Positions 7,765-16,326 of a stretch of DNA of 64,000 bases are shown here, piece by piece. The position numbers and the translations under genes were made by a program. Source of the stretch: Candidatus Chryseobacterium colombiense. GTDB taxonomy: Bacteria > Bacteroidota > Bacteroidia > Flavobacteriales > Weeksellaceae. Under the pieces are notes generated by a model. The model was given only the letters and a program-made list of their open reading frames with translations. It was not told where the DNA came from and searched no databases. The DNA is taken from the NCBI GenBank assembly GCA_029203185.1, contig CP119310.1:1178001-1242000 (forward strand), given 5' to 3'. The first letter of the stretch is position 1. Every line of letters begins with the position of its first letter.

Positions 7765-9762
7765 TTAATAGGTGGTAATCTCCATTCTCTTAGCGTAAGA
7801 TCTTTTACTGTCTCCTACTCTGTCTATTTTAAAAAGCTTGATGTTAGGAGCCGAATTTTCATCTTTGAAATCGCTTTGATACTTCAAAAACTCTTCTTTG
7901 CTTACTTTTTTTCCATTAACATACAATTCAGGTACATCTACATTAACAACAAGCAAAGCAGTTTTGCTCACAGGAGATTTTTTATTTTTTTCATCTTCAA
8001 TTGCAGCGCCATGTATATCAACTATCTTATTTAAACTATTATCTATTCTAAAGATGGCAAAATTGTTTTTGTTAGGTACATTCTGATGCAAATCCTGTAT
8101 TTTTTTCGCTTCTTTTTTTAACAGTTCTTTCTCTGTTTCAGACAATGGATTTTTTTCATAATCTCTGCTTTTAGGAAACTTTTCATCAAAAGCATATTCT
8201 TTCCGGGTCAGTTCTATCGTTTTTGTAAGTTTCTGTTTATCTTCGGCAGTTTTTTTAACAGCATCCTGTCTTTTCTTTTCGGCATCTTTATAGAATGTTT
8301 CCAAATCCTGTTGCGCCGCTTCTCCTATTTTTCTTGCTTCTTTCTCGGCTTTTCTTGCAGCCTTTTCTGCTCTTTTTATTTTTCTTTTAAATTCAGGAGA
8401 ATTTACCATAGCCTCAGCTTTTTTCGCGGCTTCTTCGGCTTCTGCTATTTTTCGTTTAAACACCGGAGAGTTTACCATAGCCTCAGCTTCTTTGGCTTTC
8501 TTTTCTGCTTCAGCAATTTTCATCTTAAACTCCGGAGAATCATAATACTTTTCAACACTGCTGTAATGATCTTCAAGAGCTTTCAGATTCTTTTTATACT
8601 TTTCTGAGTTTACAATTTCATCAATTTGATCAGATAATGCTTCAATTTCATTTTGTTTGGCTTCAAACTCTGGTGTTTCAGTTTTTTTAGATTTTATAAG
8701 CTTTTGAATTTCTGCACTCTTTTCATTGATTTTCTCACTGATTTTATTAATTCTCTCATGATCTTCTTTTAATGCTTCATTATAAAGATCTACTGTTTTT
8801 AACTGTTTTTGGAAAGCCTCTTCATTCGCATCAGGTCGTATGGTATCTTTTTTAATTTGGGAAACTGCTTTCTCTATTTCAAGATTCGTTTTGGCTATTT
8901 CTTTGTTCTTCGCATTGACCATATAGGCAAACGCCACTGTGAACACTACCGGTAAGGCTAAAATTCTTCGCGCATACCCGAATTTCGTCTGTGATTTCTG
9001 TAACATTGTTAATCGCTTTTTTAGATTAGAACTTAGAAACGGACTCGTGGCAGGTAACTCTGTTCCGGAAAAGTGACTTGCTAAAAGCATCTGCGCAAAT
9101 GCTTTGGTGTCCGATTGTCTTACGGCTTTTTTATCAGCCAGATATTCGTGGATTAAATTAATTTCTTTTTTTATAAGGTGGTAAAACGGGTTAAACCAGA
9201 ATACCGAGGTAATGATTGCTAAAATGATCTTATCAAACGTATGTTTCTGTTCGATATGAACCATTTCATGTTTTAGGATCTGTTTTCCTATTTCTGAATT
9301 CAGCGTAATAGAGTTCTTCCAGAAAAGGTTTTTAAAATAGGAAAAGGGAGCATCGGTAAGGTCGGTACGGTAAAAGTTGATCCCTTCTATATTTTCTCTT
9401 TCAAATTTTCTTTTCAGTTCATGTATTTTAAAGGTTCCGTAGATGAATTTGCCTAAAAAATATACGGAAATGAGTCCTAAAACTGAAAATGCTGCTGTAA
9501 AATATAAGTTTTCATGGGTATTTACATTTTCTGATGGGCTAAAATTCTGCACCTTATCGATCAGCATATAGATATTCTGATTGACCTCAATGGTAAAATC
9601 TTCAAGCTTTATCAGTGGAAGCAGTAAAGAAATCAGGATTGAAAACAACAGGTAAAACCTATTGTAATGGTGAAAAGTCTTGTCCTTGAGCGAGAGATAA
9701 TAGTATCCCTGCAAAACACCTGAACAGATAATCACTTTTAAGATGTAAAATAATACTTCCAT
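7765..9762 (-). CDS. M56 family metallopeptidase (BlaR1-like) with coiled-coil C-terminus
   Basis: This 665-residue membrane protein resembles the N-terminal half of BlaR1/MecR1. Hydrophobic segments lie at about 3-22, 36-54, 88-107 and 266-283. The zinc site is H165-E-M-V-H169 with the downstream helix HEYLADKKAV (E206) expected to complete it. BlaR1 proteins cleave themselves and their BlaI repressor when induced. Instead of a penicillin-binding sensor, the C-terminal half (about 300-560) is a charged coiled coil. It includes near-identical repeats of the form MVNSPxFKRKIAEAEkaAkkAEA. Residues 1-310 are nearly identical to the upstream paralogue at 9771-11624, while the tails differ. The inducing signal cannot be read from the sequence. 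Confidence 0.88.
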   Translation of the reverse strand: MEVLFYILKVIICSGVLQGYYYLSLKDKTFHHYNRFYLLFSILISLLLPLIKLEDFTIEVNQNIYMLIDKVQNFSPSENVNTHENLYFTAAFSVLGLISVYFLGKFIYGTFKIHELKRKFERENIEGINFYRTDLTDAPFSYFKNLFWKNSITLNSEIGKQILKHEMVHIEQKHTFDKIILAIITSVFWFNPFYHLIKKEINLIHEYLADKKAVRQSDTKAFAQMLLASHFSGTELPATSPFLSSNLKKRLTMLQKSQTKFGYARRILALPVVFTVAFAYMVNAKNKEIAKTNLEIEKAVSQIKKDTIRPDANEEAFQKQLKTVDLYNEALKEDHERINKISEKINEKSAEIQKLIKSKKTETPEFEAKQNEIEALSDQIDEIVNSEKYKKNLKALEDHYSSVEKYYDSPEFKMKIAEAEKKAKEAEAMVNSPVFKRKIAEAEEAAKKAEAMVNSPEFKRKIKRAEKAARKAEKEARKIGEAAQQDLETFYKDAEKKRQDAVKKTAEDKQKLTKTIELTRKEYAFDEKFPKSRDYEKNPLSETEKELLKKEAKKIQDLHQNVPNKNNFAIFRIDNSLNKIVDIHGAAIEDEKNKKSPVSKTALLVVNVDVPELYVNGKKVSKEEFLKYQSDFKDENSAPNIKLFKIDRVGDSKRSYAKRMEITTY

Positions 9763-9770
9763 GATTGAGA

Positions 9771-11624
9771 TTATAACTCGTCTTTCTTATTTTTCGTATT
9801 GATAGAAATTTCACCTTCCATTTTCCCGCTTTCCATACTCTTTTTTACACTGATCGATTCTATCTGATCAGGTTTCAATATTTTCAGGTCGTCTCTGGTA
9901 GATTCTTTTCCGTCGATAATTACTTTTATATTTTCATCAAAAGCATTTTTTCCGTTAATGTAAATTCTGGAAACATTTCCATCGATTTTACTCACGCCTG
10001 AAGCTTTAAAATTACTTCCGTCAAGATTTCTTACCATCGAATTTGCTGTAACTCTAATAACCTCTGGTTTGGAATAACTGAAATCATAAGAAAAAGATGT
10101 TCTCATTTTATCGCCTTCTCCTCTAGCTTTCTCGTTTTCAATTCTCGCTTTTTCACTCTGAATCCTTGCCTTTTCTCCGGCTTCTCTGGCTTTTTCAGCT
10201 AGTTTTCTCGCTTTCCTCATTTCTCTTTCAGCTTTTTTACTGTACACCGGATATTTCAGATCACTGCTCTTGAATACTCTTATTGTCGGAGCATTTGGAG
10301 CACGCGGTGGAATTGGAGGATTCGGAGGTGTGGGAACTACAAATACAGCTCCTTTTTCAAATTCAGGAAAATCAGGCATTTCGAATTTCAGATTTTTCAA
10401 ATCCTTCAATTGATTTTTCCATTGATCCGAATTGAAGAATTCCTCAGTACTCATTTCCTTACCATTAATCTTAATTCTGCTTAAGGATTTTTGAAAGTCT
10501 TGTGAACTGGTGATTTTCGCGATCTCTCCGGAAAGCTGTGTTATTTCGTCTACATTTTTATCGAATTCTTTAGTTTCAGGCTTTAATTGTTTAAGCGCTT
10601 TACTTTTTTGTTCGATCTTTTTCCCCAGTTCCGCTATTTTTTTCTCATCATTTGTTTTTTTATAAATTTGAACTGATTCATTTTTATTATAACCAGGTCG
10701 TATCGTATCCTTTTTAATCTGGGAAACTGCTTTTTCTATTTCAAGATTCGTCTTGGCTATTTCTTTGTTCTTCGCATTGACCATATAGGCAAACGCTACT
10801 GTGAACACTACCGGTAAGGCTAAAATTCTTCGCGCATACCCGAATTTCGTCTGTGATTTCTGTAACATTGTTAATCGCTTTTTTAGATTAGAACTTAGAA
10901 ACGGACTCGTCGCAGGTAACTCTGTTCCGGAAAAGTGACTTGCTAAAAGCATCTGCGCAAATGCTTTGGTGTCCGATTGTCTTACGGCTTTTTTATCAGC
11001 CAGATATTCGTGGATTAAATTAATTTCTTTTTTGATAAGGTGGTAAAACGGATTGAACCAGAATACCGAGGTAATGATTTCTAAAATGATCTTATCAAAG
11101 GTGTGTTTCTGCTCGATATGAACCATTTCATGCTTTAAAATCTTCTTTCCTATTTCTGAATTCAACGTGATGGAATTCTTCCAGAAAAGATTCTTAAAAT
11201 AGGAAAAAGGGGCATCGGTAAGATCGGTACGGTAAAAGTTGATCCCTTCTATGTTTTCTCTTTCAAATTTTCTTTTCAGCTCATGTATTTTAAAGGTTCC
11301 GTAGATGAATTTGCCTAAAAAGTACACGGAAATAACTCCTAAAACTGAAAATGCTACTGTATAATATAAGTTTTCATGGGTATCGGTGTTTTCTGGAGAG
11401 CTAAAGTTCTGCACTGTATCGATCAGCATATAGATATTCTGATTGACCTCAATGGTAAAATCTTCAAGCTTTATCAGGGGAAGCAGTAAAGAAATCAGGA
11501 TCGAAAGCAAAAGGTAAAACCGATTGTAGTGGTGAAAAGTCTTGTCCTTGAGCGAGAGATAGTAATATCCCAGTAAAACACCTGAACAGATAATCACTTT
11601 GAGAATGTAAAATAATGCTTCCAT
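9771..11624 (-). CDS. M56 family metallopeptidase (BlaR1-like) with plug-like C-terminus
   Basis: This 617-residue paralogue shares the membrane and protease half of its neighbour, including HEMVH at about 165-169. It is followed by a different tail: a charged linker, a proline-rich stretch (PTPPNPPIPPRAPNAPT), and coiled coil KAREAGEKARIQSEKARIEN. The C-terminal module (GNVSRIYINGKNAFDENIKV, then ILKPDQIESISVKKS) recalls the plug fold of TonB-dependent receptors. No beta-lactam-sensing domain is present. It starts 222 bases downstream of blaI, so the two are plausibly one operon. The role in regulated proteolysis of the BlaI-like repressor is inferred from the BlaR1 family. Confidence 0.87.
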   Translation of the reverse strand: MEALFYILKVIICSGVLLGYYYLSLKDKTFHHYNRFYLLLSILISLLLPLIKLEDFTIEVNQNIYMLIDTVQNFSSPENTDTHENLYYTVAFSVLGVISVYFLGKFIYGTFKIHELKRKFERENIEGINFYRTDLTDAPFSYFKNLFWKNSITLNSEIGKKILKHEMVHIEQKHTFDKIILEIITSVFWFNPFYHLIKKEINLIHEYLADKKAVRQSDTKAFAQMLLASHFSGTELPATSPFLSSNLKKRLTMLQKSQTKFGYARRILALPVVFTVAFAYMVNAKNKEIAKTNLEIEKAVSQIKKDTIRPGYNKNESVQIYKKTNDEKKIAELGKKIEQKSKALKQLKPETKEFDKNVDEITQLSGEIAKITSSQDFQKSLSRIKINGKEMSTEEFFNSDQWKNQLKDLKNLKFEMPDFPEFEKGAVFVVPTPPNPPIPPRAPNAPTIRVFKSSDLKYPVYSKKAEREMRKARKLAEKAREAGEKARIQSEKARIENEKARGEGDKMRTSFSYDFSYSKPEVIRVTANSMVRNLDGSNFKASGVSKIDGNVSRIYINGKNAFDENIKVIIDGKESTRDDLKILKPDQIESISVKKSMESGKMEGEISINTKNKKDEL

Positions 11625-11846
11625 GATTTGATATTGCTTTCAAATGATAATATGGCTTGGATTTTCACAGATCAGATTCTCTACAATATAGAGATCAACC
11701 AATCCCACAGCCTGAAAAATATTTCGATAATAAATGCAGTCATTGTATATGTTTATTGAGGTTAATATTCTCTTTTTTCACTGATGCTTTGTCTTTTAAA
11801 GACAACTGAACCTTTCAAAATGTTACAGAGAAACCTCATTTAAAAA

Positions 11847-12212
11847 TCAGCTTTTCTTTTTAAGCTCATTTAATAACATTTCCAAGTCTTCCACACTCAT
11901 TTCATTCTTTTCCACCAGAAAAGAAACCGCACTTTTATAAGAACCTTTAAAATAATTCTTCACAAGGCTTTTCATGGTCTTCCCAGAATATTGCTCTTTC
12001 GTCACCAAAGGAAAATATTCATGTTGTCTTCCGATCACTTTATAATCTACAAATTCTTTATCCTTCAATACTTTTAATATGGTAGAAACCGTATTGGTAT
12101 GAGGTTTGGGTTCCGGAAATAAATCAAGAATGTCTTTTAAAAATCCTTTTTCTATTTTCCATACGTATTGCATTACCTGTTCCTCAGCTTTTGTAAGAGT
12201 TTGAATTTTCAT
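11847..12212 (-). CDS. blaI: BlaI/MecI/CopY family transcriptional repressor
   Basis: The 121-residue protein has the winged-helix DNA-binding domain of BlaI at residues 1-75 (LTKAEEQVMQYVWKIEKGFL, PHTNTVSTILKVLKDKEFV, then the wing GRQHEYFPLVTKEQY). A C-terminal dimer helix pair follows (VKNYFKGSYKSAVSFLVEK). BlaI repressors bind palindromes as dimers and are cleaved when an M56 partner is activated. The two M56 genes downstream supply such partners. A promoter with near-consensus spacing and two inverted repeats lie just upstream, consistent with autoregulation. No beta-lactamase gene is nearby, so resistance is not implied. Confidence 0.9.
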   Translation of the reverse strand: MKIQTLTKAEEQVMQYVWKIEKGFLKDILDLFPEPKPHTNTVSTILKVLKDKEFVDYKVIGRQHEYFPLVTKEQYSGKTMKSLVKNYFKGSYKSAVSFLVEKNEMSVEDLEMLLNELKKKS

Positions 12213-12234
12213 ATCCTATGTTTAATACTATTAT

Positions 12235-12273
12235 ATATAGAGAGAGTCAACTCTATATCACTAACAAATTAGT
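12235..12273. promoter_or_regulatory. Candidate BlaI operator region
   Basis: Two inverted repeats lie between the blaI promoter and its ATG. ATATAGAG (12235-12242) pairs with CTCTATAT (12251-12258), and ACTAA (12260-12264) pairs with TTAGT (12269-12273). Both fall at or just downstream of the predicted transcription start, where repressor binding would block initiation. Assignment to BlaI is inference from position. Confidence 0.45.
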
Positions 12274-12277
12274 TATA

Positions 12278-12307
12278 CAAATATAGAATTAAATTCTTTT
12301 CGAACAA
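12278..12307 (-). promoter_or_regulatory. blaI promoter (-33 TTG, N19, -7 TATATTTG)
   Basis: On the minus strand TTG (12305-12307) is followed by 19 bases and TATATTTG (12278-12285). This matches the Bacteroidetes pattern TTG-N17-23-TAnnTTTG, the best match I found in the window. It is 65 bases before the blaI start. Confidence 0.65.
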
Positions 12308-12544
12308 CTATTTTTTTAGTGATAAGGCATTCTAAAATCATAACCTACTTAAAATCAGACAAATAATTTTATGTTTCAATTATATTTTTTACAAAAAGTA
12401 ACGATTCTGATATATTTATTCTTCACAAAAAAAGCTTTATTACACTAAAAATCCTTAAAACATGTTAAATTTTATTAAATAAAATTAAAATGAAGTTGTC
12501 AAAACTGAGAAAATATATTTATTTTAGTGGCTTAAAAATTTCTC

Positions 12545-13123
12545 ATGAAAAGATATAATTTATTGATTGTACTATTACTGCTTGCTTTTAATGTAGCGAC
12601 TGCACAAAAGAATTCTCCTGCAGCAGACTTCAGCGCGATAGGGGAAGCTAAAACAAAAATAGAAAATACAGTTCCTTTGGTTCTTGAGCATCTTAAAAAT
12701 ATTGCGGATAAGGAAGGAGATAACAGCATCTATACCAACGGAAAAACTGCACTGGGAAAAGAATATGCAACTTTACAATCAGAATTCTGGTTATATAACG
12801 GTAATATGTCTAACTGTATCATGAATAATTCTTCAAAGAAGGCAAAGAAATGTATGCAGTACCACACTCAGTATTTAAGAAATACGTTTATTAACTATAA
12901 TAATTATATCACTTATATCACAAAGAAAAACGGTTATATCGGTGTAGACAGTGATGTTAAGAAAGATTTCACACCTTCAGAAATTACAAAAAAACTGGGT
13001 GATGCTTATTATGCAGCAAGCGAAGCAGCGCAGAGAATGAAAGGCACTCAGAAAAAAGAATTCTTAGACCAGCCAAAATCTGATGATTACAAACTCAGAC
13101 CTTACGCTGAACTAATAAAATAA
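12545..13123 (+). CDS. Secreted protein of unknown function
   Basis: The 192-residue product has a signal peptide (MKRYNLLIVLLLLAFNVATAQ) and then a mostly helical, soluble domain of about 170 residues. Two cysteines lie at about 92 and 101 (NCIMNNSSKKAKKC), spaced so that a disulfide is possible after export. Tyrosine and asparagine are enriched in the middle (INYNNYITYITKKNGYIG). I do not recognise a family. It is a single gene, divergent from blaI, with its own terminator, so any link to the BlaI/M56 system would rest only on the shared intergenic region. Confidence 0.7.
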   Translation: MKRYNLLIVLLLLAFNVATAQKNSPAADFSAIGEAKTKIENTVPLVLEHLKNIADKEGDNSIYTNGKTALGKEYATLQSEFWLYNGNMSNCIMNNSSKKAKKCMQYHTQYLRNTFINYNNYITYITKKNGYIGVDSDVKKDFTPSEITKKLGDAYYAASEAAQRMKGTQKKEFLDQPKSDDYKLRPYAELIK

Positions 13124-13124
13124 T

Positions 13125-13154
13125 AAAAATTCCGCTTTAAAAAGCGGGATTTTT
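13125..13154 (+). terminator. Rho-independent terminator
   Basis: A 14-bp stem (13125-13138 with 13141-13154, one G-T wobble) ends in a T run directly after the stop at 13123. Confidence 0.85.
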
Positions 13155-13188
13155 TTATGTCTAAATAGTTTTACATTTCACAAATAAT

Positions 13189-13226
13189 AAAAAAAGAGAA
13201 CTACAAATTGTAATTCTCTTTTTTTT
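13189..13226 (-). terminator. Terminator of the initiator tRNA gene
   Basis: On the minus strand an AGAGAATTACAA / TTGTAGTTCTCT hairpin with one wobble pair lies just downstream of the tRNA 3' end and is followed by T residues. Confidence 0.75.
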
Positions 13227-13229
13227 TAG

Positions 13230-13302
<73 letters not shown>

Positions 13303-13403
13303 ATATTGTGATGCAAATATACAACAATATTTTTAAAATCCTAATTTTTCTTTTAAATAAAGGATTTTTATGAAAACTATTTTATAATTTGTATCTTTGT
13401 TAT

Positions 13404-14015
13404 ATGGCAAAAATATTAAGAATCTATCCGGAAAACCCACAGGAAAACCTTATGAATGAGGTCATTAAAACCCTGAATAATGGCGGACTTATTATCTATC
13501 CTTCCGATACAATTTATGCATTGGGCTGTAATATTTTTGACATCAAAGCCATGGAAAAGCTGGCCCAGCTGAAGAAAGTTAAGCTGGAGAAGGCTCAATT
13601 CTCTATAATATGTAACGATCTAAGTCATCTTTCTGACTTTACAAGGCCGATTGATACTTCGGTATTCAGATTTTTAAAGAGTCATCTTCCGGGGCCATTC
13701 ACTTTTATCCTGGAAGCCAATAAAAGTCTACCATTAGCTTATAAAGGACATAAAACGATAGGGATTCGTGTTCCTGATCATTCCATTCCGCAGCTTATTG
13801 TTGAAAAACTTGGACATCCCATTGCCTCTACCTCCATTAGAGATGATGATGAAATTATTGAATACTCTACCGATCCTGAACTTATCGCAGAAAAATATGA
13901 TCACCTGGTAGATATCGTGATTGATTCAGGATATGGAGATAATGTAGCTTCTACTATTGTGGATCTTACTTCGGGTGAACCTGAAGTAATCCGTCAGGGA
14001 AAAGGAATATTATAA
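13404..14015 (+). CDS. L-threonylcarbamoyladenylate synthase family (Sua5/YciO/YrdC)
   Basis: The protein belongs to the YrdC fold family, whose core members make threonylcarbamoyl-AMP for the t6A37 modification of tRNA. From the ATG at 13404 it has 203 residues. The frame opens 15 bases earlier with TTG, which sits over a TATCTTTG -7-like box and is less likely. Signatures are GGLIIYPSDTIYALGCNI near the N-terminus, KAQFSIICNDLSHLSDF, LPGPFTFILEA, and TIGIRVPDHSIPQLIVEKLG then PIASTSIRDDDE. No C-terminal Sua5 domain is present. It could be the paralogue YciO rather than the essential enzyme. Confidence 0.85.
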   Translation: MAKILRIYPENPQENLMNEVIKTLNNGGLIIYPSDTIYALGCNIFDIKAMEKLAQLKKVKLEKAQFSIICNDLSHLSDFTRPIDTSVFRFLKSHLPGPFTFILEANKSLPLAYKGHKTIGIRVPDHSIPQLIVEKLGHPIASTSIRDDDEIIEYSTDPELIAEKYDHLVDIVIDSGYGDNVASTIVDLTSGEPEVIRQGKGIL

Positions 14016-14067
14016 ATTCCGGACCCATAAGTTCATCCTGAACTGAAAATTAAACTTTGACTTTTTT

Positions 14068-14826
14068 ATGAAAATTATAACATCTCCTGCCAAATTAATG
14101 AATGTAGAAAACTCAACCGATTTATTGAGAACCACCACTCCGAAATTCATTGAAGAAGCAGCTTATATACAATCTTATTTAAAACAAAAATCCCCGAAAT
14201 ATCTGTCTGAACTCATGGAGATTTCTCCCAAACTGGCAGATGAGAACTGGGAAAGAAACCAAAAATGGAAATCAAAACCGGGTGCGAAGGAATCTGCTCC
14301 TGCGATGTATGCTTTTACCGGTGAGGTTTACAGAGGACTGGATGCAAAAGCGTTAGACAAAAACGCGGTAGACTATTTACAGAAAAATTACAGAATACTT
14401 TCCGGGCTGTACGGACTTTTAAAGCCTTCTGATAAAGTAATGCTTTACAGGCTTGAAATGGGCCGTCCCTTTGAATTTGACCAGTATAAAAATCTTTATG
14501 ACTTCTGGAAAGAAAAAGTGACAGAGCAGCTGAATACCGAAATGAAAAAGAATGAGATTCTGCTTCATCTGTGCAGCAACGAATATGGAAAAGTAATCGA
14601 CCGGAAAAAACTCAACCATAAAGTGATTGATTTTGATTTTTATGAATTGAAAGACGGAAAGCCAAAAACCATCGTGGTTTATACCAAACATGCAAGAGGT
14701 TTGGTCGTAAGGTTCTGTGCAGAAACCAATGCTAAAACATTAAATGATGTAAAAGCATTCAACTATGAAGGTTACAGAATTGATGAAGAAAAATCTACAG
14801 ATACAAAACTGGTTTTTACGAGATAA
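14068..14826 (+). CDS. yaaA: Peroxide stress protein YaaA (UPF0246)
   Basis: The 252-residue cytoplasmic protein starts MKIITSPAKLMN, the YaaA N-terminus. It also carries YAFTGEVYRGLDAKAL, then YLQKNYRILSGLYGLLKPSD and the C-terminal KHARGLVVRFCAETNAKTL. In E. coli YaaA lowers free iron under peroxide stress and binds DNA. The gene is the first of a compact unit: its TGA-free stop (TAA at 14824-14826) is directly followed by the prmC ATG at 14827, so the two are translationally coupled. Confidence 0.92.
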   Translation: MKIITSPAKLMNVENSTDLLRTTTPKFIEEAAYIQSYLKQKSPKYLSELMEISPKLADENWERNQKWKSKPGAKESAPAMYAFTGEVYRGLDAKALDKNAVDYLQKNYRILSGLYGLLKPSDKVMLYRLEMGRPFEFDQYKNLYDFWKEKVTEQLNTEMKKNEILLHLCSNEYGKVIDRKKLNHKVIDFDFYELKDGKPKTIVVYTKHARGLVVRFCAETNAKTLNDVKAFNYEGYRIDEEKSTDTKLVFTR

Positions 14827-15756
14827 ATGACAATTTTAGAATTTAAAAGACATTTTAAAAGAGAGCTTTCTGAGCTTTATACAGAATCTGAAAGCACTTT
14901 TTTATGTTCAGTTTTTGTGGAGAAAATTATAGGTTTTGACAGTTTTCATCAAAGAAGATTTTCAGATCAGGAATTACTGATACAGGATGAACAGAATCTT
15001 TTGCACGTTATTTCAGAATTAAAAACCGGTAAACCTTATCAGCATATTGTAGGGGAAACTGAATTCTATGGAATGAAGTTCTTCGTAAACGAACATGTAT
15101 TGATTCCACGGCCTGAAACAGAAGAGTTGTTGGAACTTGCCATTCATAAAATACAGGAAGCAATTGTCATTCTGAATGCAGCGCAGCGAAATGAAGAATC
15201 CCAAACTCTACTCACAAAAGATTCTTCACATTCAGTTCAGAATGATCGCAAAAATATGTTAAAGATTCTGGATATCGGAACAGGAAGCGGAATCATTCCT
15301 TTAGTATTAAAAAAGCATTTTCCGGAAGCAGATATCACTTCCATTGACTTTTCTGAAAAAGCTTTAGAAACGGCCAGAAAGAATGCAGATCTTCATCAGC
15401 TCAGCATCAACTTTATTCATACCGATTATCTGAATTTTGAATTAAAGCAGGAGTTTGATGTAATCATTTCAAATCCGCCCTATATTGGCATTGAAGAGGA
15501 GCATGAAATTGCAGATTCTGTGAAAGAATTTGAACCTAAAATGGCTCTTTTCTCCCCTACTTCAGATGCTTTAATCTTTTATAGAAAAATTGCGGAGGAT
15601 ACGGAAAAATATCTTAATGACAATGGATTATTGTTTTTGGAAATCAATCAGAAATTAGGTCCCGAAACATTGGAGCTTTATACTAAGAATTTTTCTGAAG
15701 CCTTATTAATAAAAGATCTATCAGAGAATGACCGATTTATTTTCGGAAAGAAATAA
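14827..15756 (+). CDS. prmC: Release factor glutamine methyltransferase PrmC, with an in-frame repeat insertion
   Basis: PrmC methylates the glutamine of the GGQ motif of release factors RF1 and RF2 using S-adenosylmethionine. The 309-residue protein has the N-terminal helical domain (1-85), the hinge motif IPRPETEELLELA (about 93-105), the SAM motif ILDIGTGSGIIPLVL at about 147, and the catalytic NPPY at 217-220. Between the hinge and SAM motif lie about 30 extra residues (IVILNAAQRNEESQTLLTKD onward). They are encoded by a dispersed palindromic repeat at 15167-15245 that keeps the frame. Both catalytic sites are intact, so the enzyme is probably functional. Confidence 0.93.
   Translation: MTILEFKRHFKRELSELYTESESTFLCSVFVEKIIGFDSFHQRRFSDQELLIQDEQNLLHVISELKTGKPYQHIVGETEFYGMKFFVNEHVLIPRPETEELLELAIHKIQEAIVILNAAQRNEESQTLLTKDSSHSVQNDRKNMLKILDIGTGSGIIPLVLKKHFPEADITSIDFSEKALETARKNADLHQLSINFIHTDYLNFELKQEFDVIISNPPYIGIEEEHEIADSVKEFEPKMALFSPTSDALIFYRKIAEDTEKYLNDNGLLFLEINQKLGPETLELYTKNFSEALLIKDLSENDRFIFGKK
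15167..15245. repeat. Dispersed palindromic repeat inserted in prmC
   Basis: The outer arms TCATTCTGAA (15167-15176) and TTCAGAATGA (15236-15245) are perfect inverted repeats. Inside, GAAGAATC (15193-15200) pairs with GATTCTTC (15220-15227). The run GAAATGAAGAATC is identical to one in the intergenic copy at 43697-43817. The element contributes sense codons without a stop in the prmC frame. Confidence 0.8.
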
Positions 15757-15759
15757 AAT

Positions 15760-16119
15760 ATGGAAATCAAAGCACATCAAATCAATACGACCAAAGTAGC
15801 GGAAATAATTGCAGAACACATCATCATTCATTCCGCTCAGGACGGACTGGATCTTTTAGGTAATATGTATTATCAGGAGTTTGACAGCGTTGTTTTATAT
15901 GAAAAAAATATCAGCCCCGAATTCTTTGACTTAAAAACAAAGATGGCCGGTGAGATTCTCCAGAAGTTCTCAAATTACCGGGTAAGATTAGCCGTTGTAG
16001 GTGATTTCAGTAAATATGAAAGTAAAAGTTTTAAAGATTTTATTTTCGAAAGCAATAAAACCAGGCATGTCCAATTTGTCAATACCCTGGAGGAAGCTTT
16101 AGAAAAACTTTCAAACTAA
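15760..16119 (+). CDS. DUF4180 domain protein
   Basis: The 119-residue cytoplasmic protein matches the DUF4180 pattern over its full length: the start EIKAHQINTTKVAEII, the middle SAQDGLDLLGNMYYQEFDSV, the segment ISPEFFDLKTKMAGEILQKF and the end FVNTLEEALEKL. The family has no established activity. It begins three bases after prmC stops, so it belongs to the yaaA-prmC unit, and it ends at a strong terminator. Confidence 0.8.
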   Translation: MEIKAHQINTTKVAEIIAEHIIIHSAQDGLDLLGNMYYQEFDSVVLYEKNISPEFFDLKTKMAGEILQKFSNYRVRLAVVGDFSKYESKSFKDFIFESNKTRHVQFVNTLEEALEKLSN

Positions 16120-16154
16120 AATAAAAAGTCAGCATCCTTTGCTGACTTTTATTA
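16120..16154 (+). terminator. Rho-independent terminator of the yaaA-prmC-DUF4180 unit
   Basis: The stem AAAAAGTCAGCA/TGCTGACTTTT, just after the stop at 16119, closes on a short loop and runs into TTTTATTATT. Confidence 0.85.
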
Positions 16155-16316
16155 TTAGTGACATTTCCATACTATTTTGGGGAAATTCTTTTCAAAAAAA
16201 AAGATTAAATGATTGATAAATCATCAACATAATTACAAAAAGCAGCTCTAAAAAAGCCTATTATCCGCAATTTTGCAACAATTTCACAACAAAATGATTT
16301 ATATTGATAATTTATA

Positions 16317-16324
16317 TATATTTG
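16317..16324 (+). promoter_or_regulatory. -7 element for the pectate lyase gene
   Basis: TATATTTG matches TAnnTTTG and lies 58 bases before the ATG. No TTG at the -33 distance is evident. A palindromic operator starts three bases downstream. Confidence 0.55.
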
Positions 16325-16326
16325 TG

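Larger units (their letters stand above)
12213..12544. other. Divergent intergenic region between blaI and a secreted-protein gene
   Basis: This AT-rich stretch of 332 bases holds the blaI promoter (12278-12307) and inverted repeats (12235-12273). The half facing the gene at 12545 has no element I can call: a TTG at 12498-12500 is followed only by T-rich sequence without a TAnnTTTG box. No coding potential is seen. Confidence 0.6.

Noticed and set aside
7765..12212. Beta-lactam resistance locus (blaR1-blaI)
   Set aside because: The M56 proteins have no penicillin-binding sensor domain, and no beta-lactamase or alternative PBP is adjacent.
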